Positions 36,070-44,161 of a stretch of DNA of 64,000 nucleotides are shown piece by piece. The stretch lies in the NCBI GenBank assembly GCA_022013685.1, contig JAKLPV010000085.1:62001-126000 (forward strand). Reading direction: 5' to 3'. Source of the stretch: Anaerolineae bacterium. GTDB taxonomy: Bacteria > Chloroflexota > Anaerolineae > Anaerolineales > Villigracilaceae. Numbering within the stretch: the first letter of the stretch is position 1; each line of letters begins with the position of its first letter. The notes beneath the pieces are model-generated. The model had not been told where the DNA came from, ran no database searches, and saw nothing but the letters and a program-made list of their open reading frames with translations. A program made the position numbers and the translations under genes.

Positions 36070-36865
36070 ACGTACTATTTCATCGCTTGCAATTCTCGCC
36101 ATCGGATTGCCAGTGTTGATGCTTGGGGGAATCCCCTACTTTATACTAATTGCTTTTTTGCTTGTCGCAGCAGCCTGGGAATACTCGATAATGTTCCAGG
36201 CTGCTCATCATAAACCATCCCGCCTGGTACTCTTAGGCGGGACTTTTTTTGTGGCAGGCGCGCGTGCATTCTTCCCGGCCTACAGCCTGCCTGTTCTGGA
36301 AATCTTTATATTGTTGGCCCTCGCCATCCATCTTTTTGATTATGAGCGCGGCCGGGATAGCGCCGTGATCGATTTTGGGATCACCATCTCTGGTCTTATC
36401 TACATCGGCTGGATAGGCGGCTACCTGTTCGACTTACGCAATCTGGAAAATGGAGCCTGGTGGGTTTTTCTGGCGCTTCCCTGTGTCTGGATGGCCGATG
36501 TTGGCGCCTATTCAATCGGCTCCGCCTATGGCAAACACAAAATGGCATCTCGTCTCAGCCCCAAAAAATCCTGGGAAGGATACTGGGCCGGGGTGTTCAC
36601 CGCTGTTCTGACAGGCATATTTTTTTCTTTTGCATATAATACATGGGGTCCGCTGAACGTGCCCATTTGGCAGGGTGGCCTGCTCGGACTTATCATCGGC
36701 CTGCTAACGCCGCTCGGGGACCTCGGAGAAAGCATGTTCAAGCGCCAGGTTGGCATGAAAGACTCAGGGAATATCATTCCCGGCCATGGCGGCGCATTTG
36801 ACCGAATCGATTCTTGGTTGTGGGGTGCAGTACTTGGTTATTATTTCATAGTGTGGTTTCTATAA
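36062..36865 (+). CDS. cdsA: Phosphatidate cytidylyltransferase
   Basis: A 267-residue membrane enzyme that makes CDP-diacylglycerol. It has seven to eight helices and the CTP-transferase signature near the C-terminus, MKDSGNIIPGHGGAFDRIDS. The segment SAYGKHKMASRLSPKKSWEG is also typical. The start ATG 36062 lies in the end of uppS with GAGGGAAA upstream. The cluster rpsB-tsf-pyrH-frr-uppS-cdsA is the usual translation/envelope gene order; dxr, which often follows cdsA, is absent. Confidence 0.94.
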   Translation: MRKRTISSLAILAIGLPVLMLGGIPYFILIAFLLVAAAWEYSIMFQAAHHKPSRLVLLGGTFFVAGARAFFPAYSLPVLEIFILLALAIHLFDYERGRDSAVIDFGITISGLIYIGWIGGYLFDLRNLENGAWWVFLALPCVWMADVGAYSIGSAYGKHKMASRLSPKKSWEGYWAGVFTAVLTGIFFSFAYNTWGPLNVPIWQGGLLGLIIGLLTPLGDLGESMFKRQVGMKDSGNIIPGHGGAFDRIDSWLWGAVLGYYFIVWFL

Positions 36866-36871
36866 CTCCAA

Positions 36872-36904
36872 GATATGCCATGCGGTCATTCCGCATGGCA
36901 TATC
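36872..36904 (+). terminator. Strong inverted repeat after cdsA
   Basis: GATATGCCATGCGG / CCGCATGGCATATC, 14-bp perfect arms around a 5-nt loop, between cdsA and glpX. The T-run is missing (CCAATTTAA follows), so it could act as a terminator or as an mRNA 3' stabiliser. Confidence 0.7.
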
Positions 36905-36930
36905 CAATTTAAACACAAGGAGAAAAACAC

Positions 36931-37917
36931 ATGGAACGTGAACCAACCCGAAACCTGGCACTCGATCTGGTGCGTGTCACCGAAGCTGCCGCGCTGGCCG
37001 CTGGCCGCTTCATGGGGCGCGGCAACAAAGAGGCTGCCGATAAAGCCGCTGTAGACGCCATGCGCCTGGTCTTGAACAGCATGGATATCAACGGCGTTGT
37101 CATTATCGGTGAAGGGGAAAAGGATCAGGCTCCCATGCTTTTCAACGGCGAAAGAGTTGGCACCGGTAAAACCAGCCTGGAATTTGATTTGGCCATTGAC
37201 CCCATTGACGGTACACGCCCCTTGGCCTACGGACGCTCGAACTCGATCGCGATTGTCGCCATAGCCCCGCGCGGCAGCATGTTCGACCCCGGCCCGTTCC
37301 TGTATATGGATAAAATCGCAGTTGGGCCGGAAGCCAAGGGTGTCATTGATATCGAAAAGCCAATTACTGATAACCTGAAAGCGATTGCCAAAGCCAAAGA
37401 CAAACGCCTCGAAGACCTGACCTGCATCATCCTCGACCGCCCGCGCCATGATGAGATGATCCGCGAAATGCGCGCCGCCGGGGTGCGCATCCGCATGATC
37501 CCCGATGGCGATGTGACCGCCGCCATGATGACCGCCTGGCCCGATACCGGTGTAGACGCCCTCTTTGGCATCGGCGGCACACCTGAGGGGGTTATCGCAG
37601 CCTGCGCCATGCGCGCCATGGACGGAGAGATCCAGGGCAAACTGTACGCCCGTGACGAGGGCGAACTCAAACGCGGATTGGAAATGGGCTATGACTTCAA
37701 CAAAGTCCTGACCATCAAAGAGCTTGTATCGTCAGAAGATGTTTTTGTCGCCGCTACCGGAATTACAACCGGCGACTTCTTGCAGGGTGTGCGCTATACC
37801 AGCGATGGCGCAGAAACCGACTCACTTGTTATGCGTGGATTGACCGGCACAATTCGCCAAATCAAGGCCACCCACCGTTGGGACAAGCTCAAACGCCTGA
37901 GCGCCATCGATTATTAA
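36931..37917 (+). CDS. glpX: Fructose-1,6-bisphosphatase, class II (GlpX type)
   Basis: A 328-residue Mg/Mn-dependent phosphatase of gluconeogenesis. Family segments are VRVTEAAALAAGRFMGRGNK, VIIGEGEKDQAPMLFNGE, the metal site LAIDPIDGTRPLAYGRSNSI, and GIGGTPEGVIAACAMRAMDG. The product could also dephosphorylate sedoheptulose-1,7-bisphosphate. The RBS AAGGAGAAA is 7 bp before the ATG. It stands alone between the inverted repeat and tRNA-Asn. Confidence 0.95.
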   Translation: MEREPTRNLALDLVRVTEAAALAAGRFMGRGNKEAADKAAVDAMRLVLNSMDINGVVIIGEGEKDQAPMLFNGERVGTGKTSLEFDLAIDPIDGTRPLAYGRSNSIAIVAIAPRGSMFDPGPFLYMDKIAVGPEAKGVIDIEKPITDNLKAIAKAKDKRLEDLTCIILDRPRHDEMIREMRAAGVRIRMIPDGDVTAAMMTAWPDTGVDALFGIGGTPEGVIAACAMRAMDGEIQGKLYARDEGELKRGLEMGYDFNKVLTIKELVSSEDVFVAATGITTGDFLQGVRYTSDGAETDSLVMRGLTGTIRQIKATHRWDKLKRLSAIDY

Positions 37918-37956
37918 TCCTGAAAGCAGCCGCGCCAGGGAATGGAAAATTTCTTC

Positions 37957-37985
37957 TTGACAGGATGTACCTACCTGCATATAAT
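37957..37985 (+). promoter_or_regulatory. Consensus promoter of tRNA-Asn
   Basis: -35 TTGACA (37957-37962), a 17-bp spacer and -10 TATAAT (37980-37985): both hexamers are perfect. The expected start is about 37992, six bases ahead of the tRNA. Confidence 0.93.
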
Positions 37986-37997
37986 CTGCATTCGCGT

Positions 37998-38070
37998 TCC
38001 TCGTTAGCTCAATCGGCAGAGCGAGCGGCTGTTAACCGCTAGGTTCGTGGTTCGAGTCCACGACGAGGAG
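37998..38070 (+). tRNA. tRNA-Asn(GTT)
   Basis: A 73-nt tRNA with acceptor stem TCCTCGT/ACGAGGA and discriminator G. The anticodon stem AGCGG/CCGCT encloses CTGTTAA, so the anticodon is GTT. The T-loop GGTTCGAGTCC is present and CCA is not encoded. A perfect promoter lies upstream and a perfect terminator directly downstream. Confidence 0.97.
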
Positions 38071-38116
38071 CCTCAAGCAAAAACCCACCCATTCTAGGGT
38101 GGGTTTTTGCTTGAGG
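38071..38116 (+). terminator. Perfect 20-bp-arm terminator after tRNA-Asn
   Basis: CCTCAAGCAAAAACCCACCC (38071-38090) pairs exactly with 38097-38116, with a 6-nt loop ATTCTA. A run of five T lies within the 3' arm. It starts 1 nt after the tRNA. Both its strands are also read as codons by the convergent S24-remnant frame. Confidence 0.9.
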
Positions 38117-38773
38117 CAGGTAAAACCCGGTGCACTTGTAGTGCACTTATCATTCAAGAGACAACCATGACCAGTGATTGTCAATCCTCGCTTCGTTATA
38201 AATACTGCCAACGCAACGCCGCGAATGTAGAAATTATCGTCCGGTTTCCTAAACTCGCATCTTATCGAAGTCGGATCTTGAAAAGCAGGGTCATCGCTCT
38301 CAGGAAGCAAAACAATTTTTCCGCTCTCAACTTTGTATCGCTTCAAGGTAGCCCGATCGTCCACTCCGACAATTTCGGCTGCAACAATGTCTCCGCTTTC
38401 AGCAGTTTTTTGGGCGCACATCAATACATAATCTCCATTCAGGATAGGTTCTGGAGATGCTGTGTTCATGCTGGTTCCTGTGACTTTTAGGACAAAATAT
38501 TCTTTGCTATCTGATATGTTGATAACATTTTCGCCCGGTCTCAGGCTTACCGGTTGGTATGGTGTGTCATCCTCAAAAAATACCTCTCGAATTTCGAGTT
38601 CACCGTCAAGGGGGGTATCACACTGTGCATTTTTCCTGCGGAAATTTTGCCGAGAACAGGAAAAGCATGGATTGAATGGTTTTTTGTTGGTTTTTTAGAT
38701 TTTTTTGCCACGGCTTGATGCCTGGCAGAAGCTGGCGTAACAACCCGGCTTGGGTGAGGCGGGCAATTTTCCT

Positions 38774-38797
38774 GTGTTGCAATTTCAATTGCAACAC
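38774..38797. repeat. Perfect 24-bp dyad in the repressor remnant
   Basis: GTGTTGCAATT-TC-AATTGCAACAC: 11-bp arms that match exactly, separated by 2 bp. It lies inside the first frame of the LexA-like remnant, about 40-60 bp downstream of its ATG. It looks like a repressor operator, though its place in coding sequence is odd. Confidence 0.65.
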
Positions 38798-39023
38798 TCA
38801 TCTCCTTTGCCCTGTCAGCATACCAGTTTAACATGGTAGAAATATCTCGCTGGTTTGAATCGTGCCCTATCCGCTACAATCAGACCCGGAAAAAGGTTCT
38901 GTATTCTCCCTTGCCATTTTAGCCGCTGGTCTGGGGTGAGATTCCTTTTTTCGCTTACACAAACCGAATAAAAACCATGAAACCCTCGTTAAGTATGTGA
39001 GAGTAGAAAGAAAGGAACAGTAA

Positions 39024-39599
39024 GTGGCAATTGCCCAGGCGGAAACCGAAGCAGCGCTGATAGCAAAAGCGCAGACCGGCGACCGCAGCGCCTACGGAGA
39101 ACTTGTCCGCCAGCACCATCAAGGAGTGATCGACGTGGTTTACCGCATGTGCGGCGACACCCATTTGGCGGAAGACGCAGCCCAGGATGCATTCATCCAG
39201 GCCTGGTTACACTTGCCATCTTTCCGGCCCGGCACCTCCCTGCGCAACTGGCTCTATCGCATTGCCGTCAACGCGGCCCTCGACACCCTACGGCGCACAC
39301 CCAAAATGCCTTTTGCCGATCTTGATACCCTGGCCATGCCAGACCCGCAGGCCGGCCCCGAAGCCGCACTTTTACAAAAGGAACGCAGCCTCGCTGTTCA
39401 AAAGGCGATCTCATCCTTGCCCGAAGCCAGCCGGGCCGTGCTGGTACTGCGCGAGTACGGCGGCCTGTCTTACCAGGAAATCTCTTCCGCGCTTGATATT
39501 CCGCTTGGCACGGTCATGTCGCGCTTGAATTATGCCCGTGACCGCTTGAAAGAAATTTTGGCTCCCGAATTTATCGATATGGAGATGGAATATGTCTGA
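39024..39599 (+). CDS. ECF-type RNA polymerase sigma factor
   Basis: A 191-residue sigma-70 family protein with region 2 (YGELVRQHHQGVIDVVYRMC, EDAAQDAFIQAWLHL) and region 4 (SSLPEASRAVLVLREYGGLS, YQEISSALDIPLGTVMSRL), lacking regions 1 and 3 as ECF factors do. The start is GTG 39024 with AAAGGAA 6 bp upstream. Its last 8 bp overlap the anti-sigma gene, so the pair is translationally coupled. Target promoters are not known. Confidence 0.94.
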   Translation: MAIAQAETEAALIAKAQTGDRSAYGELVRQHHQGVIDVVYRMCGDTHLAEDAAQDAFIQAWLHLPSFRPGTSLRNWLYRIAVNAALDTLRRTPKMPFADLDTLAMPDPQAGPEAALLQKERSLAVQKAISSLPEASRAVLVLREYGGLSYQEISSALDIPLGTVMSRLNYARDRLKEILAPEFIDMEMEYV

Positions 39600-40209
39600 T
39601 CACGTTACCCAATGGCTGGGTGCCTATCTTGATGGAGAACTTCGCGGTGCGCTTTTGCGCCAGGTCGATCATCACCTTGAAAACTGTGACCACTGCCAGG
39701 CTGAACTGGATGAGATGCGGGGACTCTCCGCGCTGCTGCACGAGGCCGCACCAATTGGTGATTTTTTGCCGACAGAACGTTTCGTCGCCAACCTGAACCT
39801 CAACCTGCCTCGCCAGACCGAAGCGCCTCAAACCCGCAAGGTTTTCGAAATTGGCTGGTGGCTTATTCCGGCCGGGGTCATCGCCACCTGGGTTTTTGTG
39901 CAGGTCACCTTTCAGCTCAGCGCGCTGGTGATGGCGGCCACCGACCTCGGTCTTTTCGGAGACAGCCTGGCCTGGCTCTCGCTCAGCGGTGCCCGTCAGA
40001 CTGCCTGGTTTGGCTTGTTGCTGAACACCTTTGGCAATTCGGCTGGCATGCTGGCCTTCGTCAACAACATTGACTTGTTCCTGCGAGACCTGACCGGCCA
40101 CTTTTTCTGGCAGGCAGCCCTGGGAGTTGTATATCTGGCCTGGCTGGTGCGTTGGTGGCTTGGTCAGCAAAATCAGACCACAAGCGCGGGGAACTTCTCC
40201 CGTTCATAA
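39592..40209 (+). CDS. Membrane anti-sigma factor (zinc-finger type)
   Basis: A 205-residue protein with an N-terminal zf-HC2 zinc finger (YLDGELRGALLRQVDHHLEN, CDHCQAEL; the H-x3-C-x2-C set) and four hydrophobic segments toward the C-terminus (about 85-110, 135-160, 165-190). The zinc finger would hold the cognate sigma factor at the membrane until a signal releases it. It overlaps the sigma gene by 8 bp. The multi-helix membrane part is larger than the single helix of most such factors. Confidence 0.88.
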   Translation: MSDHVTQWLGAYLDGELRGALLRQVDHHLENCDHCQAELDEMRGLSALLHEAAPIGDFLPTERFVANLNLNLPRQTEAPQTRKVFEIGWWLIPAGVIATWVFVQVTFQLSALVMAATDLGLFGDSLAWLSLSGARQTAWFGLLLNTFGNSAGMLAFVNNIDLFLRDLTGHFFWQAALGVVYLAWLVRWWLGQQNQTTSAGNFSRS

Positions 40210-40216
40210 TTGTGTA

Positions 40217-40279
40217 ACCCGTGCCGGGCATACCCATGCTGTGCATACCCATGCTGTGCATAATACCCGTGCCGGGCAT
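40217..40279. repeat. Four tandem 15-bp palindromic units
   Basis: Units ACCCGTGCCGGGCAT (40217-40231), ACCCATGCTGTGCAT (40232-40246), the same again (40247-40261), then AAT and ACCCGTGCCGGGCAT (40265-40279). Each unit has its own palindrome (TGCC-G-GGCA or ATGC-TGT-GCAT). The array lies between the anti-sigma stop and the RBS of the next gene, where an operator or a stacked mRNA structure would be possible. Confidence 0.75.
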
Positions 40280-40348
40280 AAATAAACCGGTTCAAAAGAG
40301 CTCTGAACGACCGTTCGAATGTAAGACCTATATCAAGGAGTGTGTAAC

Positions 40349-41467
40349 ATGTTGGATGTAAAAAAGATTCTCAAACGTTCCTGGCATATCCTGTGGAACT
40401 ACCGTACCCTGTGGATTTTCGGCTTCATCCTGGCCCTGGCCGTGGGTGGCAACAACTTTGGCAACAATAGTCGTTATTCTGCCAACGATGGTCAGCGTGA
40501 TCAAGGCGATGGAATCCATACCTCGGGTGATTGGGAAGACCTGCAAGGCGACACGTTCACCGAAAAGTTGAACGATGCATTTTCCCGGATCGGTGATGGC
40601 ATTGCCCAGCTGCGCGCCGAATACCCGGTCGAGTTCCAGATGGGAATCGCGCTTGCGATCACCTTCTTCGTCACCGTCCTGATCCTCAGTGTCGTGATGG
40701 CAATCCTGCGCTATGTGGCCGAAACGGCTACCATCCGCATGGTGGATGAATATGAGCAGACCGGTGTCAAAGTTGGCTTCCGCCAGGGTTGGAAGTATGG
40801 CTGGTCGCGTGCCTCCTGGCGCCTGTTCTTCATCAACTTCGTTGTCCACCTGCCATCGCTCTTCATGTTCGTGCTGGTTGTCCTGGTGGGCTGGTGGATT
40901 ATCTCTGCCGCGCTGACTGGGGTCGAATCGGCCCTGGTTACCAGTTTTATCGCCGGGATCGGGTTGATCTTCCTGTTTGGTTTCATCACCACCATCCTGA
41001 TGATCGTGCTCTACCTGGTGCGTGACTTCGCCTGGCGGATCAGCGTTCTTGAAAACAAAGGCGCGCTCGAGTCCCTGAGTTTGGCGGCTGCCCTCGTCAA
41101 ACGCAACTGGAAAAATGCCGGGCTGATGTGGTTGGTTGTGATCGGCCTCAATATTGCCTGGGCGATCGCCTTCGTCATCCTGATGTTCCCGCTGCTGGCT
41201 GTCTCGATCATCACCGCCGTGGGTGGCCTCCTGGCCGCGATCCTGCCGACTCTGGCTACTGCCGGCATCGCCAGCCTGTTCTCCGTTCCCGGTTACTGGC
41301 CCTGGGCTTTCGCCGCGATCATCGGCCTGCCGCTCTTCTTCATCGTGACCTTCTCGCCCATCTTGCTGGTGAGCGGCTGGGCCCAGATCTTCCAATCGAG
41401 CACCTGGACCCTGACCTACCGCGAACTGAAAGCCATCGAAACGGTTCCGCCGGTCGTCTCAGAATAA
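40349..41467 (+). CDS. Polytopic membrane protein, unknown
   Basis: A 372-residue protein from ATG 40349 (AAGGAG 9 bp upstream). It starts MLDVKKILKRSWHILWNYRT with a short helix, then a hydrophilic linker of about 65 residues, then five to six membrane helices (about 90-115, 160-190, 200-230, 270-330, 330-345). It looks like the uncharacterised membrane proteins that accompany ECF sigma pairs in Chloroflexota, with a glycosyl- or lipid-related role only guessed. There is no known motif. The start of the linker is Asn/Asp/Gly-rich. It ends at a strong terminator, so it is a transcription unit of its own or the end of the sigma operon. Confidence 0.7.
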   Translation: MLDVKKILKRSWHILWNYRTLWIFGFILALAVGGNNFGNNSRYSANDGQRDQGDGIHTSGDWEDLQGDTFTEKLNDAFSRIGDGIAQLRAEYPVEFQMGIALAITFFVTVLILSVVMAILRYVAETATIRMVDEYEQTGVKVGFRQGWKYGWSRASWRLFFINFVVHLPSLFMFVLVVLVGWWIISAALTGVESALVTSFIAGIGLIFLFGFITTILMIVLYLVRDFAWRISVLENKGALESLSLAAALVKRNWKNAGLMWLVVIGLNIAWAIAFVILMFPLLAVSIITAVGGLLAAILPTLATAGIASLFSVPGYWPWAFAAIIGLPLFFIVTFSPILLVSGWAQIFQSSTWTLTYRELKAIETVPPVVSE

Positions 41468-41486
41468 AGCTCCGCACCACAACCAG

Positions 41487-41520
41487 GAGACCAGTCTCAC
41501 CGGAGACTGGTCTCTTTTTA
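41487..41520 (+). terminator. Intrinsic terminator
   Basis: GAGACCAGTCTC / GAGACTGGTCTC (12-bp perfect arms, ACCG loop) followed by TTTTTATTT. It ends the transcript of the membrane protein gene. Confidence 0.92.
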
Positions 41521-41686
41521 TTTCTCGCCCTGCCGTAGTAGTCACGATTGACAGAATCGTAAACAATTTGCCGGAGGCGCACCGCGCTCTGTAGTAGAAT
41601 CGTAATCCTGTGCATCTGCATACCACTAATCCGTATACAGCCAGATGATTCAAGTGACCTCAGTGATGAATTTTTCAAAATCCAGA

Positions 41687-42871
41687 ATGAGCTTTTCTTA
41701 CATCACCCATCTTACTTGCTTGGACTGCGGCAGGGAATATTCTGCACGCGAAATCAATACCTATTGCCTTGATTGCCAGTCTCCGCTCATGGCAGTTTAC
41801 GATCTGGACGGGTTGCGAAAAAACCTGCATCGTGAGCAATTTGCAGCCCGCGCCAGGGGGATGTGGCGTTGGCACGAACTGCTGCCTGTTCAATTGGCTC
41901 ATCATTGTATTACTCTTGGCGAAGGAGATACGCCGCTGCTACATTTGCCGCGCCTGGGAGAAAAGCTGGGTTTTAACAACCTGTTTGTTAAAGAAGAGAG
42001 CGGCAACCCTACAGGTTCGTTCAAGGCGCGCGGTATCTCTGCCGCCATCTCGAAGGCCAGCGAACTTGGGATACGGAAAGTTATCATCCCGACAGCCGGA
42101 AATGCTGGCGGCGCAACCGCGGCGTATGCTGCCCGGGCTGCCATGCAGGCTTACATCCTTATGCCCAAAGACACACCGATTGTGAATATCGAAGAAAGCC
42201 GCATGGCAGGCGCTGAAGTAATACTTGTTGATGGGCTCATCAGCGAGGCTGCCGGCATGGCTGGCGAAAAAGCCCGCGCCGAGGGCTGGTTTGATCTGTC
42301 CACCTTTAAGGAGCCTTACCGGGTCGAAGGCAAAAAAATCATGGGATACGAACTGGCCGAATCGCTCGGCTGGACACTCCCGGATGTGATCATTTATCCC
42401 ACCGGCGGCGGAACGGGACTGGTCGGGATGTGGAAGGCGTTCGCGGAAATGGAAGCCTTGGGCTGGTTGGACAACCCCAAGCGCCCGCGCATGGTATCGG
42501 TGCAGGCCGAGGGTTGCGCTCCGGTGGTAAAGGCCTTTGAAGCGGGGTTATCTTTTTGCGATTTTTGGACAGATGCCAGCACGCTTGCTTCCGGGTTGCG
42601 CGTCCCCAAGAGCTTTGCCGATCATTTGATTTTGAATGACATTTATGAAAGCCAGGGTGTGGCGGTTGCGGTCAGCGACGATTCGATCCTGGATGCCACG
42701 CGCCAGTTGAGTCAGGTTGAGGGCATTTTTGCCGCTCCTGAAGGCGCTGCCACCCTGGCAGCGTTGATCAAGCTGAAAGAGCAAAACTGGCTCAACGTTG
42801 ACGAGAAAATTGTCCTGTTTAATACCGGCACAGGGCTAAAATATGTGGATGTGTCAACAGTGAAGAGCTGA
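41687..42871 (+). CDS. thrC: Threonine synthase
   Basis: A PLP enzyme that converts O-phosphohomoserine to threonine. The N-terminal zinc ribbon (LTCLDCGREY, TYCLDCQSP) is typical of thermophile/plant-type ThrC. The PLP lysine lies in EESGNPTGSFKARG, the phosphate loop in TAGNAGGATAAYAAR, and GGGTGLVGMW later. I chose ATG 41687 (394 residues, starting MSFSYITHLTCLDC) because homologues begin close to the zinc ribbon. Starts at 41666 and 41645 are also in frame; none has a good RBS, so the start is uncertain. No other threonine genes are nearby. Confidence 0.94.
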   Translation: MSFSYITHLTCLDCGREYSAREINTYCLDCQSPLMAVYDLDGLRKNLHREQFAARARGMWRWHELLPVQLAHHCITLGEGDTPLLHLPRLGEKLGFNNLFVKEESGNPTGSFKARGISAAISKASELGIRKVIIPTAGNAGGATAAYAARAAMQAYILMPKDTPIVNIEESRMAGAEVILVDGLISEAAGMAGEKARAEGWFDLSTFKEPYRVEGKKIMGYELAESLGWTLPDVIIYPTGGGTGLVGMWKAFAEMEALGWLDNPKRPRMVSVQAEGCAPVVKAFEAGLSFCDFWTDASTLASGLRVPKSFADHLILNDIYESQGVAVAVSDDSILDATRQLSQVEGIFAAPEGAATLAALIKLKEQNWLNVDEKIVLFNTGTGLKYVDVSTVKS

Positions 42872-42878
42872 CACATCC
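42847..42878. terminator. Hairpin at the end of thrC
   Basis: GGATGTGTCA / TGACACATCC (10-bp arms, 12-nt loop) spans the thrC stop and the 8-nt gap before the convergent reductase stop. There is no T-run; it may still separate the two converging genes. Confidence 0.55.
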
Positions 42879-42886
42879 ATTGTCTG

Positions 42887-44161
42887 TCAGTCCAAATCAC
42901 CATCCAGAAATGGCTGCGCGAAGCGGCGCTCATACGCGCCGTTTTGCTTGAGCATATTGTCAAAGTAAGAGTGTGCAATTGGCAGGCGCAGAAAAACTTT
43001 AAAGACCGGCCCCAGAAGGGCGGGGAACTGTTCAGGGTGGGCAATTTTTGCCAGCACTGCCGGGTCAAAGCGCCCTGCGGATGCCAGCCCGGCCCCGATG
43101 GCTTGCAGGTTGGCAAACAGCTTTTCGTTCATGCTGAGCGGCATGATGCGGACGCCTTCACCATTGCCCTTGACGATCGTCCCTAGATACGGACTTCCGA
43201 GTCGGGCGGCCAGTTTTTCGAGATAGCGTTCGATATAACGAGAGTGCAATCCTTCAGGGAAACCGGATTGGACAACAAAGCCGACCGGCGGGTTATTCTC
43301 GCGCCCAACCAGCGGTTCGAGGGCTTCGATAAAGTGCTTGACGATTCCGGGCATCGAATCGGTGTAGAGCGGGAAGCCCAGGATAACGCATTCGGCCTCG
43401 GCGAAGGCCGCCACCATTTTATCGGTATCGCTCAATCGGACGAGATGGTGCGTCTCGCTCGGGCCGCCAAACCCGGCGGCGATTTCGCGCAGGAAGATGG
43501 GGGTATTGCCCTTTCGCCCGCGCGGGGAGCCGTTTAAGAGAGTCAGGCTGCGGGGCGGGTTAACGGTCACCCCTTCGGTTGCAGGGAAACGTTTTGGTAA
43601 CGGTAGGCAGGCTGTGGCTTTGTCCGCGATCCGCCGGGCCACATCCGCAGTCGGGGTTTCTGTGGTCAGTGAAAATTCCAGGCGGGTTTTGAAGTTGAGC
43701 GCCGTCCGGCAGTGGATGTCGGTCACAATTTGCAGGTCGCGCTCATCGGTGGTAGCTTCTTTTTCGAGCAGCAGGCCGAGGCGCGGATAGCGCGGATAGC
43801 GTTTCAGGTGATGGGCCTCGCCCTGGTCGACTTCCATATAGGGGTGGATGAGCGGCAGGTGCTTGTCGTTGACGCGCTTCATCAATTTGGTGGGGAAACC
43901 CATTTTGAGCGGCGCGGCCCACAGGACGAAATCGGCGTTGATGATGGCGCGATCCATCTCATGCGAGTCGTCGCGGTTGGAACATTCGCCGGGGGTCTTG
44001 GCCCAGCAACCCCAACAGCCAACGCAGTAACGCAGGATCAGTTCGCGCAGGTTGAGCTGGGTTACGCTGTGTCCACCCGCTTTGAGGGCCGGTTCGAGTT
44101 GGGCGAGATAGGTATCCAGCGCGCCGGGCTGGGGATTGCCGTTCAGGATGGTGATTTTCAT
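42887..44161 (-). CDS. Tandem NADPH-dependent FMN reductase-like protein
   Basis: A 424-residue fusion of two flavodoxin-fold domains. The first (about 1-195) begins MKITILNGNPQPGALDTYLA with CVGCWGCWAKTPGECSNRDD and WAAPLKMGFPTKLMKRV; the second (about 205-340) begins RSLTLLNGSPRGRKGNTPIF with GFPLYTDSMPGIVKHFIEAL. Both retain the NGxPxG phosphate-binding loop of NAD(P)H-dependent FMN reductases. The C-terminal 80 residues are extra. It is the last gene of the PadR-headed operon, overlapping its neighbour by 4 bp. A duplication with fusion is inferred; the substrates are unknown. Confidence 0.85.
   Translation of the reverse strand: MKITILNGNPQPGALDTYLAQLEPALKAGGHSVTQLNLRELILRYCVGCWGCWAKTPGECSNRDDSHEMDRAIINADFVLWAAPLKMGFPTKLMKRVNDKHLPLIHPYMEVDQGEAHHLKRYPRYPRLGLLLEKEATTDERDLQIVTDIHCRTALNFKTRLEFSLTTETPTADVARRIADKATACLPLPKRFPATEGVTVNPPRSLTLLNGSPRGRKGNTPIFLREIAAGFGGPSETHHLVRLSDTDKMVAAFAEAECVILGFPLYTDSMPGIVKHFIEALEPLVGRENNPPVGFVVQSGFPEGLHSRYIERYLEKLAARLGSPYLGTIVKGNGEGVRIMPLSMNEKLFANLQAIGAGLASAGRFDPAVLAKIAHPEQFPALLGPVFKVFLRLPIAHSYFDNMLKQNGAYERRFAQPFLDGDLD

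Larger units (their letters stand above)
38032..38834 (-). pseudogene. LexA/S24-type repressor remnant, frameshifted
   Basis: Two minus-strand frames make up one protein. The first (from 38834) ends HAFPVLGKISAGK, which has the shape of the Ala-Gly self-cleavage site of LexA/UmuD/cI proteins. The second continues QCDTPLDGELEIREV and then YFVLKVTGTSMNTA, with the catalytic Ser, and ATLKRYKVES with the catalytic Lys. They join at the T5 run 38630-38634; one more base would restore SAGKNAQCDTPL. No recognisable HTH precedes the linker. The frame runs on through the terminator and into tRNA-Asn to stop at 38032, so its natural end is lost or absent. Likely a remnant of a mobile element beside the tRNA. 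Confidence 0.72.

Noticed and set aside
38071-38116. A 20-bp perfect inverted repeat right after tRNA-Asn as an integration attachment site
   Set aside because: It has the shape and place of a tRNA terminator. No second copy or direct repeat of the tRNA end is seen.
40217-40279. CRISPR array
   Set aside because: Units are contiguous, only 15 bp and lack variable spacers; no cas genes are near.
40328-41395. A 355-codon minus-strand open frame
   Set aside because: It covers the membrane-protein gene in the opposite sense. The product is rich in Gln, Asp, His and Gly, as expected from antisense of hydrophobic codons.
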